Part shown: positions 25,035-34,116 of the stretch, piece after piece
Layout of the letters: each line of letters begins with the position of its first letter
How positions within the stretch are numbered: position 1 is the first letter of the stretch
Assembly: GCF_900290285.1 (NCBI RefSeq)
Contig: NZ_LT985754.1
Coordinates: 717,364 to 781,363, forward strand
DNA length: 64,000 nt
Source of the DNA: Candidatus Centipeda massiliensis
Lineage (GTDB): Bacteria > Bacillota > Negativicutes > Selenomonadales > Selenomonadaceae
Reading direction: 5' to 3'
Program-made: the position numbers and the translations under genes
The notes under the pieces: model-generated
Database searches by the model: none
The model's input: the letters and a program-made list of their open reading frames with translations, nothing else
What the model was told of the DNA's origin: nothing

Positions 25035-26117
25035 TTGCAAACGATTGTAGGTGTCCGCTTCAAGTCGGCGGGCAAGATATATTCCTTTGGGCAGGGACAG
25101 CTGACCATCGCCGAGGGTGATTATGTCATCGTCGAGACCACGCGCGGCATGGAGTGCGGCAAGGTCGTCATTGCCCCACGCGAGGTGCCGGACGAATCCG
25201 TGCCGCCGAATCTGCGCGTCGTGCACCGCATCGCAGATTCCTCCGACCTCGCACGCATCGAGGAGAACCGTACGCGTGAGCGTGAGGCGAGAACCGTCTG
25301 CGAGGAGAAGATACGGGAACTCGGCCTCAAGATGAAGCTCATCGATGTCGAGCTGACCTTTGATCTCTCCAAGATGCTCTTTTACTTCACAGCGGACGGG
25401 CGCGTCGACTTCCGTCAGCTCGTGCGCGAACTCGCGGGCGTATTCCGCACACGCATCGAGTTGCGTCAGATCGGCGTGCGCGACGAGGCGAAGATGATGG
25501 GCGGTATGGGCTGCTGCGGACGGCCGCTGTGCTGCGCCACCTTCCTCGGTGACTTCGTACCCGTTTCCATCCGCATGGCAAAGGAACAGAACCTCTCGCT
25601 CAACCCGACGAAGATCTCCGGTATATGCGGGCGGCTCATGTGCTGCCTGAAGTACGAGAGTGAAGGCTACGGCTGCGGCGGTTGTATGCGCATGAAAAAA
25701 GAGGAGTACAACCCTGCGGTAAACGACCGCGTTCTTGCTGAGGACGGCGAGGGACGGGTCGTTTCCATCCATGAGCAGCGGCGCACGGCAACCATACTCA
25801 TGGACGACGGCAAGACCGTTGTCGCCGCATGGGAGGATGTCGCGCGCGCTGAGGTCGTCGAGCAGGACGGATGCCCCAACCGCGCACCGCAGCGACCGCA
25901 TTTGCAGCGCAGGGAGCGTATGCCCCGCGAAGCCCATGACGGACGGGAGCGGCGGGAGCGTCCCGCACGGCAGCAGCATACGCGTGCAGCGCATGCACCG
26001 CACGAGAGCCGAGAGAACCGCGCGGCGCCGGAACGATCTGCAAAGCCCCGCCGTCAAAACACAAAGCGGCGGCAGAACCGCCCGCGCCCGCCGCGCGACG
26101 AGGCGCCACATGAGTGA
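25035..26117 (+). CDS. ricT: RicT/YaaT PSP1-domain protein
   Basis: The 360-residue protein has the PSP1 domain (about 1-270) with the Cys clusters GMGCCGRPLCCATF, GICGRLMCCLKYESEGYGCGGC (given by its Cys spacing) known from RicT, which in Bacillus forms a Fe-S-containing RicA-F-T complex that stimulates RNase Y. The TTG start at 25035 has a strong AGGAGGA at 25024. After about residue 275 it carries an unusual tail of some 85 residues, rich in Arg, His and Pro and probably disordered and RNA-binding. It overlaps trmN6 by 8 bp. Confidence 0.85.
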   Translation: MQTIVGVRFKSAGKIYSFGQGQLTIAEGDYVIVETTRGMECGKVVIAPREVPDESVPPNLRVVHRIADSSDLARIEENRTREREARTVCEEKIRELGLKMKLIDVELTFDLSKMLFYFTADGRVDFRQLVRELAGVFRTRIELRQIGVRDEAKMMGGMGCCGRPLCCATFLGDFVPVSIRMAKEQNLSLNPTKISGICGRLMCCLKYESEGYGCGGCMRMKKEEYNPAVNDRVLAEDGEGRVVSIHEQRRTATILMDDGKTVVAAWEDVARAEVVEQDGCPNRAPQRPHLQRRERMPREAHDGRERRERPARQQHTRAAHAPHESRENRAAPERSAKPRRQNTKRRQNRPRPPRDEAPHE

Positions 26118-26853
26118 GTGGATCGAACTGCGCCCCAACGAGCGGGTCGATGATCTGTGCATGGGCGGACGGCAGATCATCCAGCGCACAGATGAATTCT
26201 GCTTCTCCATGGATGCCGTTCTGCTCGCGCATTTCCCACGGCTCACGGGGCGTGAACGCGTTCTCGATCTCGGCACGGGGACGGGGATCATCCCGCTCCT
26301 CATTGCGGATTTCGCGGCGCATATCACAGCGGTTGAGCTGAGCCCCGTGCAGGCGGAGCTTGCCGCGCGAAATGTCCGGATGAACGGACTTGCAGAGAAA
26401 ATCACAGTGCGGGAGGGTGACTATCGCGACCCTTCCGCACTTTTTGTGTGCGCGGCATTCGACCTCGTCTTCAGCAATCCGCCCTATCGACCTGTCACAA
26501 GCGGCGCTGTCAGCATGGGCGCACGTGCGGCGGCGCGGCACGAGATCACAGCGACTCTCGCCGACACCGTACGCGCGGCTTCGTATGCCCTGCGCCACAG
26601 CGGGCGGCTCGCCATGGTGCATCTGCCCGAGCGACTCGGCGAGATCGTCCTCGCCCTCCATGCGGAGCACCTTGCGATCAAACACCTGCGCATGGTACAG
26701 CCGCGCGCGGATCGTGCGCCGAACCTCATGCTCATCGAGGCGGTGAAGGGCGCATCACTCGCAGGACTGCGCCATGAGCCAGCCCTCATCGTGCGCGATG
26801 CGGAGGGGCACTACACCGAGGAGATCCGCAGCATCTACGGGCAGGAGATGTGA
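26110..26853 (+). CDS. trmN6: tRNA1(Val) (adenine-N6)-methyltransferase-like
   Basis: This Rossmann-fold SAM methyltransferase of 247 aa carries VLDLGTGTGIIPLL (SAM motif I, about 48-61), AVELSPVQAELAARN (motif II) and VFSNPPYRP (the N6-adenine NPPY catalytic motif). N6 methylation of A37 in tRNA1(Val) is the expected reaction by homology to YfiC/YabB. It is the last gene of the yaaR operon, overlapping ricT. yabA, which often sits between ricT and this gene in Bacillus, is absent. Confidence 0.85.
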   Translation: MSEWIELRPNERVDDLCMGGRQIIQRTDEFCFSMDAVLLAHFPRLTGRERVLDLGTGTGIIPLLIADFAAHITAVELSPVQAELAARNVRMNGLAEKITVREGDYRDPSALFVCAAFDLVFSNPPYRPVTSGAVSMGARAAARHEITATLADTVRAASYALRHSGRLAMVHLPERLGEIVLALHAEHLAIKHLRMVQPRADRAPNLMLIEAVKGASLAGLRHEPALIVRDAEGHYTEEIRSIYGQEM

Positions 26854-26873
26854 GGAACGCGCCAAACTTACGA

Positions 26874-26902
26874 TTGACGTTTACAAATGATTATAATATA
26901 AT
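26874..26902 (+). promoter_or_regulatory. promoter of the autotransporter gene
   Basis: TTGACG at 26874-26879 and TATAAT at 26897-26902 with a 17-bp spacer, a near-consensus and probably strong promoter. It leaves a leader of about 120 nt before the start codon at 27030. Confidence 0.8.
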
Positions 26903-27029
26903 AAGTGAATGAGAAAATGGAATGGTGTTGCTTTTCCGAAAACATCCGTGGTGGGGGATGCCCATAAAAATGTGGCGATGCCCTGCGCAGCGGGTTCGTG
27001 TTGGAAGGCCTTGTGAAGGAGTGGAAGAT

Positions 27030-30000
27030 ATGCTCAAAGGAATGAAGGCAAAACGGCAGCTCGCCGCATTCGTCGCACTCGCCGTCGGTGGTGCGTTCGC
27101 AGGGATGCCTGCGGCGCAGGCGGCGCAGAATACGACAGTCGGGACGAATGACGCACGGTTGGCTCCCGCAACAGGAACCTCAACGGGCAGTGCATATTCG
27201 GGCATAAGTGGCACGGCATTGCTGAATGGCTCGGTAACGGACAATACACTTACCATCGGCACGGCGGGCACAACCAATCTCCCCATCGTTATCGGTGATG
27301 TCGTGGCGGGCGGCACAACGTCAACTACGAGTGCAGTGACGGGCAATACCCTCGTCATGAACAACATTGACCTCACAGGCAACGCCTACGGCGGCATCGG
27401 GCGCAACAATGTGCATACCGCAGGTGCGGCGCAGACGAATCCGAATACGCTGACGATGACCGGCGGCTCGGTCACGGGCAGCCTTATCGGCGCGCGCTCC
27501 ATTGCGGGCGGCGCATCGAGCGGTGAGGTGACGCTCACGGGCGGCGCGGTCGGTGCGGGGACGAATGCCTTTGCCATCGCGGGCGGTATGGGACATACCG
27601 ATGCCATCAACAACAAGGTCACGCTCACGGGCGGCACGGTCACGGGCGCAGTCTATGGCGGCTACGCGGAGAACAGCGGCGCGAAGACCACGGGCAATAC
27701 CGTCACCCTCGGCGATGCGAGCGGGAACTACAGCAACGGCACGCTGAGCGGTGCGTCCATCTACGGCGGCAACGACAGCGATTATACGAATAATCGCCTC
27801 GTTGTGCAGGCGAAGGGGATCACGGCAGACTCTGCGCAGAACTTTGCGACCTACGAGTTCCATCTGAATACGGGCATTGCGGCGGGCAACACCATGCTCA
27901 CGCTGACCAATGGCAGCAATGCGCTTGGACGCACGGTGAACATCGGCGATATCAAGGTTGACGCGACGGGGTGGAGCGGTGCAGCGCGCACGGCGTACTA
28001 TGGCGATGTCGGTACAGTCACGCTGATGGTGGACGGCAATACCACAAACAATGCTTCAAATCTGAGCATTGCGGGGGCATCGCGCACAGGCTGGGACGGC
28101 GACTACGAATACCAGATTACGGTGAACCCACAGACAAGTGGTCTGACAACGCGCAACTATGTCCACGCTGCTCTCCACCGCTATATGAATGCAAACGCGA
28201 CCTATAACAGCACGGCAACAACGAGCAATACCATCTACGGCGGCTACTCCATTTGGGAGAACAAGGTCGTACAGGACAACAACCTGACCATCACGAACGC
28301 GGCGGGCACGATGATCGCGTACGGCGGCTATACCTCCACGGGCGCGGATGCCGTGCGGAACAAGCTCACGATGACGGGCGGCACGGCGGCGAACCTTTAC
28401 GGTGCGTATGCGACGGGAACGGGCAAGGTTGAGGATAACCATGTCAGCGTTTCGCGTGCATCAGGGAACACGGCGGCGACCGCCGTCACGGGAGAGATCA
28501 TTGGTGCGCGCTCGGCGGGAACGGGCGTCGTTCAGAAAAACACCGTCACCGTGGACAACGCGACCGTCGGCGGCAGCGTTACGGGTGCATCGGGCACGAC
28601 GACGGTCAGCGAGAACAGCGTCACCATCCAAGGTGATGCCGTCACGAACACCGTTCACTCCGTCATCGGCGGGAACGTGCTCGGCGCGTATATCGTGGGC
28701 GACAACACGGTTCAGCGCACGGCAGAGAAGAACAGTGTCACCATCACCGAGGGTGACGTACAGGGCATCGTCTACGGCGTTTTCGGTGAGCTGTTCGACG
28801 CGGGCAGCTCCTCCACTAAGACGCCTACGCCGATCGTGCAGAATAACACCGTTACCATCAGTGGTGGTGCGGTGAAGGATGTCCACGGCGTCCACATGGC
28901 GGGGCAGGGCGGCAATACGGGCATCGGCACGGCGACGAATAACACTGTTACTACCTCTGACACGGCAAAGGTCGGCGGTACGCTCTACGGCGCGACGGCG
29001 AACGGCAATGCGAGACTCGATGCGAACAAGGTCAATATCACAGGCGGCACGCTCTCCGGTGATGTCTACGGTGCATCAGGCGACGGCAAGGGGGCGGTGA
29101 CGGGGAACATCGTTACCATCTCCGAGGGGAAAATCGCCGATAACGTCATCGGCGGACGCAATACCGACACGGCGGCAGATGCGGGTGCGGTCACGGGCAG
29201 CAAGGTCACCGTTACGGGCGGCGAGATTCGCGGTCATATCTATGGCGGCGTGACTCATGCCGACCTTCCCTCCTCCAGCTCCACGACGGCGACCGCCTCG
29301 GGCGGCAATACCGTCACCATCACGGGCGGTACAATCGGCGGCAATCGTCCCGACGGTACGGTGCGCGGCAATATCTACGGCGGCTACGCCTATGGAACAA
29401 ACAAGACCGTTGAGGAGGGCAACATGGTCAACCTCGGCGCAGACGACGGCAGCTACACGGCAGATCTCACGAAGGCGACCATCTACGGCGGCGCGTCCTC
29501 GGCGACAGGAAACACGCTGAACGTCAAGGCGAACAAGCCCGTCGAGGTGCGCGGCGTCCATAACTTCGAGAACTATAAGTTCTGGATTACGAAGGACACG
29601 CAGGTGGGCGATACGATGCTGAAGCTTACCGATCACAATGGCTTTGATAACCTCTATTCGGGCACGCGCCGTGTCAATTTTTCCAACGTCGATGTCGACC
29701 TGACGAATATGTCCGCAAAGCAGATAGCGGGCGAGATCACCCTCATCGACGGATCGCACGCAAACGCGCTCGAGTTTGACAACTACAATCCGCGCGGTAC
29801 ATCCGCACCAACCGCCTCGAACGGTGACTATGAGTATGCCCTGCGTACGGATACGGACACCTATCAGGGTCAGAAGGTGCTCATGGAGTACAACCGCTAT
29901 CAGAACGGTGTCATGGCATACGATGCGACGAGCACATCGACGGATTGGTTCGCGGGTCTCTCGCGCGGCGGACATACGACGGAGAACAACCATCTCACCA

Positions 30001-32852
30001 TCAACGCTCCGCTCAGCCGTAGCATCACGGCATACGGAGCAAAGACGATGGGCGCGTCGGGCGGCTCCGGCGGTACGAAGGGAAATATCCTCGATATTCA
30101 GTCCACGGGCACGAACGATGCCTATGAGGTCACGCGTGCGTACGGCGGCTACATCGACCGCAGTACGAACGCGGGCACCGTGGCGAACAACGTCCTGCGC
30201 ATGGCGGGCGGCAGAGTGGGCACGCTCTACGGCGGCTACTCAGCGGGGACGGGCAGTGTTACAAAGAACACCGTGCAGGTCACGGGCGGCACAGTTACGG
30301 GCGATATCTATGCGGGCTATGCTGCGACTGCAGGAAATGCGACGAGCAATACGCTGATCCTCGGCAAGGACGACGGCACGTACAGCGCGACCATCGCGGG
30401 CGAGATTTACGGCAGCAATGCCGCCACGGGTACGGGCAACACCCTCGTCGTACAGGCGGGCAACGTTTCTGTGCAGAAGGTACACAACTTCGACACGTTT
30501 AACTTCATCCTCCACAACAACAGTCTCATGGACGGCACGATGCTCAAGATCGAGCAGACAGGCGGTCTTGGCGGTATAGTCAACTTCGGCAATATCAAGG
30601 CAGATGTGTCGAAATTCGCCATTGATAAATCGTGGATGGGCTCGCGCTCGGTGAAGCTCATCGAGAGTACGGGCGCGATGAATTTCTCGAACTACGCCGC
30701 GACGCCGGTGACGCTCAGCAATCCGAACGACCCCTACGAAGCTCTCATCCAAACGAATACCAAGATAGGGCAGGGGGCGAACGTCCTCTTGACGTTCAAC
30801 CGGCTGTACAGTGGTCATCAGCTCTACGGCGCGACGAACGCCACGCTCACGGCGGAGGAGGTGTTCCGCCAGAGCGCAGATGCCGACCAAGAGCTCTATA
30901 CGGGAATCTCGGAGCTGGGCAACGACGTGCATGACAACACGCTCCGCATCACGGGACTCGGCGCAAACGGTCTCTCGCACTTTGCAGCGGCAGGCTATAC
31001 GACGGGCGCAGCGGGTGACTTGACGAACAACGCACTCACACTGAGCAGTGCAAACGCACTCACCATCCGCAATATCTATGGCGGCTACGCCGCGAATACG
31101 GCGTCGGCGGCAAAGGTCACGGGGAACTCCGTCACGCTCACGCATGGCGCACTTTCGGCGGATAACGTCTACGGCGGCTATACGGCGGGCTCGGACAAGG
31201 CGGAGTCGAACAAGGTGCTCGTGACGGGCGGCTCGGTATCGCTCACACCCGTTGTGAGCAGCGCCATCTCGGGCGCGATCTATGGCGGTGCTTCGGTGAG
31301 TGGTGATGCGGAAAAGAACGAGATCGACCTCCACGCAGTCAGCGTCACGGGCGATGTCGTCGGCGGGCAGGGCACTGATGCAAAGGACAACATCGTCACA
31401 CTGCGCGGAACGCAGATCTCGGGCACAGTCTACGGTGGCAGACTAGCGGATGGCAGGACCTCGGCGGTGGTCGGCAACGGCAACACGCTGAACATCTATG
31501 ATATGGGCACGAAGGTCGGCTACTTCGAGCCGGTCGAAAAGCTCAATTTCTATCTCTCAGAGAAAGCCGATCCCACGCGCTCCATGTTGACCACGACACA
31601 GGCGAAGAACAAGGATCTGCGCGGCACGACCATTACGGTGGAACTGAGCGGCGACCATACGCCCATCCATAACGGCGATGTCGTGAAGCTCGTCACGCTG
31701 CCGAATGGGAACAATCTCGATATCGACAGCGCGTACGCAAACCAGACATATAAGACGACGCAGGGAGTCACGCTGAACTATAACTACGGACTCGAGACGC
31801 GCAACACAGCGAGCAGCTCTACGGTCAACCGTAACGAGCTGATCGCACGCGTTAAGAGTGTGTCGGTTTCGCCTCAGGCGAAATCCCTCGTCGAGACGCA
31901 GTCGGCAGCCCTCGCCTTCCTCACAAGCGGCTCCGACCTCATCGTCAATGTCGGCATCCCTGCGGCAGAGGCAGCGGCAGCGCAGATTGCTGACATCGTG
32001 GATGCGCCGTTTGCGAACAGCAAGAACACCGACGCATCGAAGGCACCGCTTTCCATGCTCGGCAGCTATCAGCTCTTTGCCGCACAGAACTACGGCAGCG
32101 CACGGCTCAAGACGGGCTCGTACGTCGATGCGAAGGGCTGGAACCTCAACGTCGGCTTTGCGCGGCGCAACGAGCTGTCGGACAGCTCGCTGACATTTGG
32201 ACCCTTCGTCGAGTACGGGAGCGGCTCGTATGACTCCTATTTGGATGATGGCACGCATGGCGACGGCAAGACAAGCTACCTCGGCTTCGGCATCATGGCG
32301 AAGTCGGAGAATACGAATGGCACCTACATTGAGGGAAGCCTCCGCGTCGGTAAGGCAAAGAGTGACTACAGCGGCACCGTCGAATCGCGCGGCACGGGCT
32401 ATGATACCTCAAGCAATTACTTTGCGGGGCACCTTGGCATCGGCCAGAAGAGAGAGTTCCTGAGCGGCAATCAGTTTGAGACCTATGCAAAATACTTCTA
32501 TGCGCATCAGGCGGGTACGAACGCGAAGCTCTCGAGCGGCGAGACCTACGACTTCGGTGCATCCAGCTCAAGCCGCATCCGTCTCGGCACGCGCTACACC
32601 ATGAAGAATGGCCTCGACAGCGAGTTCTACGCAGGGCTTGCGTGGGAGTACGAATTCGACGGCAAGAGCACGGCGAGCTATCAGGGCTTCGACCTGCCGG
32701 GGACAAGCCTCAAGGGCGGCACGACCCTCCTCGAACTCGGCTATCGCTTCGCCCCCGTGGACAGCACCGTCAGCTACGGGCTGAATCTCATGGGATACAC
32801 GGGCAAGCGCAAGGGTGTTACGGGCGGATTCAACATTGCTTGGGCATTCTAA
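27030..32852 (+). CDS. large type Va autotransporter with repeat passenger
   Basis: The 1,940-residue outer-membrane protein has a signal peptide (KRQLAAFVALAVGGAFAGMP, ending in AQA about residue 31), a long Gly/Thr/Asn-rich passenger and a C-terminal beta-barrel (about 1,680-1,940) ending in Phe (FNIAWAF), as in autotransporters. The passenger is built of short beta-helix turns of the type NTVTITGGTVxGxIYGGYA. These are grouped in four super-units, each closing with a related segment (NF-x-x-Y-x-F near residues 275, 846 and 1153, KLNFYLSEK near 1504) followed by TML and a VNI/VNF strand. ATG 27030 is chosen for AAGGAG upstream and the signal peptide. An adhesin-like role is likely. No protease triad was seen. 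Confidence 0.9.
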   Translation: MLKGMKAKRQLAAFVALAVGGAFAGMPAAQAAQNTTVGTNDARLAPATGTSTGSAYSGISGTALLNGSVTDNTLTIGTAGTTNLPIVIGDVVAGGTTSTTSAVTGNTLVMNNIDLTGNAYGGIGRNNVHTAGAAQTNPNTLTMTGGSVTGSLIGARSIAGGASSGEVTLTGGAVGAGTNAFAIAGGMGHTDAINNKVTLTGGTVTGAVYGGYAENSGAKTTGNTVTLGDASGNYSNGTLSGASIYGGNDSDYTNNRLVVQAKGITADSAQNFATYEFHLNTGIAAGNTMLTLTNGSNALGRTVNIGDIKVDATGWSGAARTAYYGDVGTVTLMVDGNTTNNASNLSIAGASRTGWDGDYEYQITVNPQTSGLTTRNYVHAALHRYMNANATYNSTATTSNTIYGGYSIWENKVVQDNNLTITNAAGTMIAYGGYTSTGADAVRNKLTMTGGTAANLYGAYATGTGKVEDNHVSVSRASGNTAATAVTGEIIGARSAGTGVVQKNTVTVDNATVGGSVTGASGTTTVSENSVTIQGDAVTNTVHSVIGGNVLGAYIVGDNTVQRTAEKNSVTITEGDVQGIVYGVFGELFDAGSSSTKTPTPIVQNNTVTISGGAVKDVHGVHMAGQGGNTGIGTATNNTVTTSDTAKVGGTLYGATANGNARLDANKVNITGGTLSGDVYGASGDGKGAVTGNIVTISEGKIADNVIGGRNTDTAADAGAVTGSKVTVTGGEIRGHIYGGVTHADLPSSSSTTATASGGNTVTITGGTIGGNRPDGTVRGNIYGGYAYGTNKTVEEGNMVNLGADDGSYTADLTKATIYGGASSATGNTLNVKANKPVEVRGVHNFENYKFWITKDTQVGDTMLKLTDHNGFDNLYSGTRRVNFSNVDVDLTNMSAKQIAGEITLIDGSHANALEFDNYNPRGTSAPTASNGDYEYALRTDTDTYQGQKVLMEYNRYQNGVMAYDATSTSTDWFAGLSRGGHTTENNHLTINAPLSRSITAYGAKTMGASGGSGGTKGNILDIQSTGTNDAYEVTRAYGGYIDRSTNAGTVANNVLRMAGGRVGTLYGGYSAGTGSVTKNTVQVTGGTVTGDIYAGYAATAGNATSNTLILGKDDGTYSATIAGEIYGSNAATGTGNTLVVQAGNVSVQKVHNFDTFNFILHNNSLMDGTMLKIEQTGGLGGIVNFGNIKADVSKFAIDKSWMGSRSVKLIESTGAMNFSNYAATPVTLSNPNDPYEALIQTNTKIGQGANVLLTFNRLYSGHQLYGATNATLTAEEVFRQSADADQELYTGISELGNDVHDNTLRITGLGANGLSHFAAAGYTTGAAGDLTNNALTLSSANALTIRNIYGGYAANTASAAKVTGNSVTLTHGALSADNVYGGYTAGSDKAESNKVLVTGGSVSLTPVVSSAISGAIYGGASVSGDAEKNEIDLHAVSVTGDVVGGQGTDAKDNIVTLRGTQISGTVYGGRLADGRTSAVVGNGNTLNIYDMGTKVGYFEPVEKLNFYLSEKADPTRSMLTTTQAKNKDLRGTTITVELSGDHTPIHNGDVVKLVTLPNGNNLDIDSAYANQTYKTTQGVTLNYNYGLETRNTASSSTVNRNELIARVKSVSVSPQAKSLVETQSAALAFLTSGSDLIVNVGIPAAEAAAAQIADIVDAPFANSKNTDASKAPLSMLGSYQLFAAQNYGSARLKTGSYVDAKGWNLNVGFARRNELSDSSLTFGPFVEYGSGSYDSYLDDGTHGDGKTSYLGFGIMAKSENTNGTYIEGSLRVGKAKSDYSGTVESRGTGYDTSSNYFAGHLGIGQKREFLSGNQFETYAKYFYAHQAGTNAKLSSGETYDFGASSSSRIRLGTRYTMKNGLDSEFYAGLAWEYEFDGKSTASYQGFDLPGTSLKGGTTLLELGYRFAPVDSTVSYGLNLMGYTGKRKGVTGGFNIAWAF

Positions 32853-33015
32853 AGGAATCGCTGATAAAATGAAGTCCGTCAGATTGGCGTAGATTTTTTG
32901 TCCGAACAAGGAGGCAAACCGGACGCATAGCAAGAGCTATGTGGAGGATTTGCCGACACAGTGCGGGCGAAAAAGATGCGTCAAGATGGCGGCGCTGAAT
33001 TTATCAGTGCTTCCT
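32853..33015 (+). repeat. MITE-like repeat, full copy 1
   Basis: 163 bp with terminal inverted repeats AGGAATCGCTGATAAAAT / ATTTATCAGTGCTTCCT (mismatches at a few positions). AA flanks it on both sides, a possible 2-bp target duplication. An internal hairpin CATAGC-AAGA-GCTATG is present. It begins immediately after the autotransporter stop codon and is about 97% identical by eye to the inverted copy at 39218. It has no coding capacity. Confidence 0.85.
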
Positions 33016-33030
33016 AAACAGCAACCCCTA

Positions 33031-33080
33031 GCCTTCCCCGTTTGACGGGGAAGGGGGACCGCGTAAGCGGTGGAAGGGGC
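33031..33080 (+). repeat. palindromic intergenic repeat, copy C
   Basis: GCCTTCCCCGTTTGACGGGG and then GACCGCGTAAGCGGTGGAAG and GGGC, the same two-hairpin unit as at 9092. It sits between a MITE copy and a long terminator hairpin. Confidence 0.85.
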
Positions 33081-33081
33081 A

Positions 33082-33137
33082 CAATAAAACGGACGGCGGT
33101 ACGAAGTTTACACTTCGTACCGCCGTCCGTTTTATTG
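33082..33137. terminator. 26-bp perfect hairpin, bidirectional terminator
   Basis: A stem of 26 perfectly paired bases (33082-33107 with 33112-33137) has a TTAC loop and A/T-rich ends that supply a T tract in either direction. It lies between the convergent autotransporter and thioesterase genes. Its inner core GCGGTACGAAG/CTTCGTACCGC recurs in the terminator at 43421. Confidence 0.85.
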
Positions 33138-33144
33138 CGTTATA

Positions 33145-33543
33145 TCAGCGCTTCCCCTCCGCTTTTGACATAAACTTGTCCACGGCAACAGCAAAGCGTG
33201 TGTGTGTGCCCGTGCCGATCTCCTCGCGCTCGTCGTACGCTGTCACCTTGAGTGAGATTGCACGCCCGTCCACTGCTGTCACCTCGGCGATGGCACGGAC
33301 AGTGAGTCCCGTCGGCGTTGCCGCACGATGCTTGATATGCAGCTCCGTCCCGACCGTTGTCCAGCCCTTGGGACACTCCTGTTGACAGAGTTCTGCCGCC
33401 GCACGCTCCATCAGCGCCGCCATCGCAGGTGTTGCGTACACCGCGAGCGAGCCACTGCCAACCGTCACCGCCGTATTTGCGTCCGTTACCGTGTCCACTG
33501 CTTCATGGGTCATGCCGACGGCAATATTGCTGGTAAAATCCAT
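33145..33543 (-). CDS. hotdog-fold thioesterase (FlK-like)
   Basis: The 132-residue protein belongs to the hotdog thioesterase superfamily, close to fluoroacetyl-CoA thioesterase-like proteins. It has VGSGSLAVYATPAMAALMERAA (an active-site helix with a Thr and Glu), GWTTVGTELHIKHRAATPTG and EIGTGTHTRFAV. The predicted role is hydrolysis of a small acyl-CoA, perhaps a detoxification or housekeeping step; the substrate is unknown. ATG 33543 has GGAG upstream. Confidence 0.8.
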   Translation of the reverse strand: MDFTSNIAVGMTHEAVDTVTDANTAVTVGSGSLAVYATPAMAALMERAAAELCQQECPKGWTTVGTELHIKHRAATPTGLTVRAIAEVTAVDGRAISLKVTAYDEREEIGTGTHTRFAVAVDKFMSKAEGKR

Positions 33544-33692
33544 TTGTCTGCTCCTTTGCTTATCATACATACTGAGCATTTGAAAACCTACGCATATTAT
33601 AAGCACAATATAAAGCCCTGTCCAGTACGTGAACGGTCTCCAAACTGCGAATATGCCTGTCTCCTGTATACAGAATTATTTTCATTGGGCAG

Positions 33693-33721
33693 TTGCGTGT
33701 ATGGGAGAATCGTTCTATAAT
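33693..33721 (+). promoter_or_regulatory. promoter of the small gene at 33763
   Basis: TTGCGT at 33693-33698 and TATAAT at 33716-33721 with a 17-bp spacer, 41 bp upstream of the GTG start. Confidence 0.75.
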
Positions 33722-33762
33722 AAGGACGCCCACAGGGGCAGTACATAAAAGAGGTGATACGA

Positions 33763-34077
33763 GTGAGTGATACGTACAGTGTCGCCATCAGCTATGGCGA
33801 CGTTCTCGGCTGGATTGATTATAATGCGGCTTCGCACTCCGCGACGGTGAATCTTGCGGATGAGAAGGGGCGTACGGCGGTGGAGGATTTTCTTGCCGCT
33901 GACCATGAGGTTGAGGTGCCGCATAAGACGCTGATGGATTTTACGAAGGAGACCGTCACTCCGCTCGCGGATCGGGAGAGCTTTGAACTGGCTCTCACGC
34001 GCTTGTGGAATGAGACAAATGTCCAGGTGGACTGGTCGCGTCCCGTTGACTATGTGAAGTCGCACCCGCATTACTGA
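33763..34077 (+). CDS. hypothetical small protein
   Basis: The 104-residue soluble protein has no recognised family. It starts DTYSVAISYGDVLGWIDYNAAS, contains strands and helices in about equal amounts, and ends in a His-rich PHY. The GTG at 33763 is preferred because GAGGTG lies 6 bp upstream; a GTG at 33754 overlaps that site. It has its own promoter and lies 39 bp before ddh, so the two may be co-transcribed. Confidence 0.6.
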   Translation: MSDTYSVAISYGDVLGWIDYNAASHSATVNLADEKGRTAVEDFLAADHEVEVPHKTLMDFTKETVTPLADRESFELALTRLWNETNVQVDWSRPVDYVKSHPHY

Positions 34078-34116
34078 GTTTGACGCCGTCCGGGGGGGAT
34101 GGTGGGAGGAGTTTTT

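Noticed and set aside
26922-27029. 36-codon N-terminal extension of the autotransporter
   Set aside because: It would lie in the leader just after the promoter, has no good ribosome-binding site and would bury the signal peptide.
27400-31500. Repeated GG-rich motifs as a CRISPR or DNA satellite
   Set aside because: The repeats are in frame and degenerate at DNA level; they are protein beta-helix turns.
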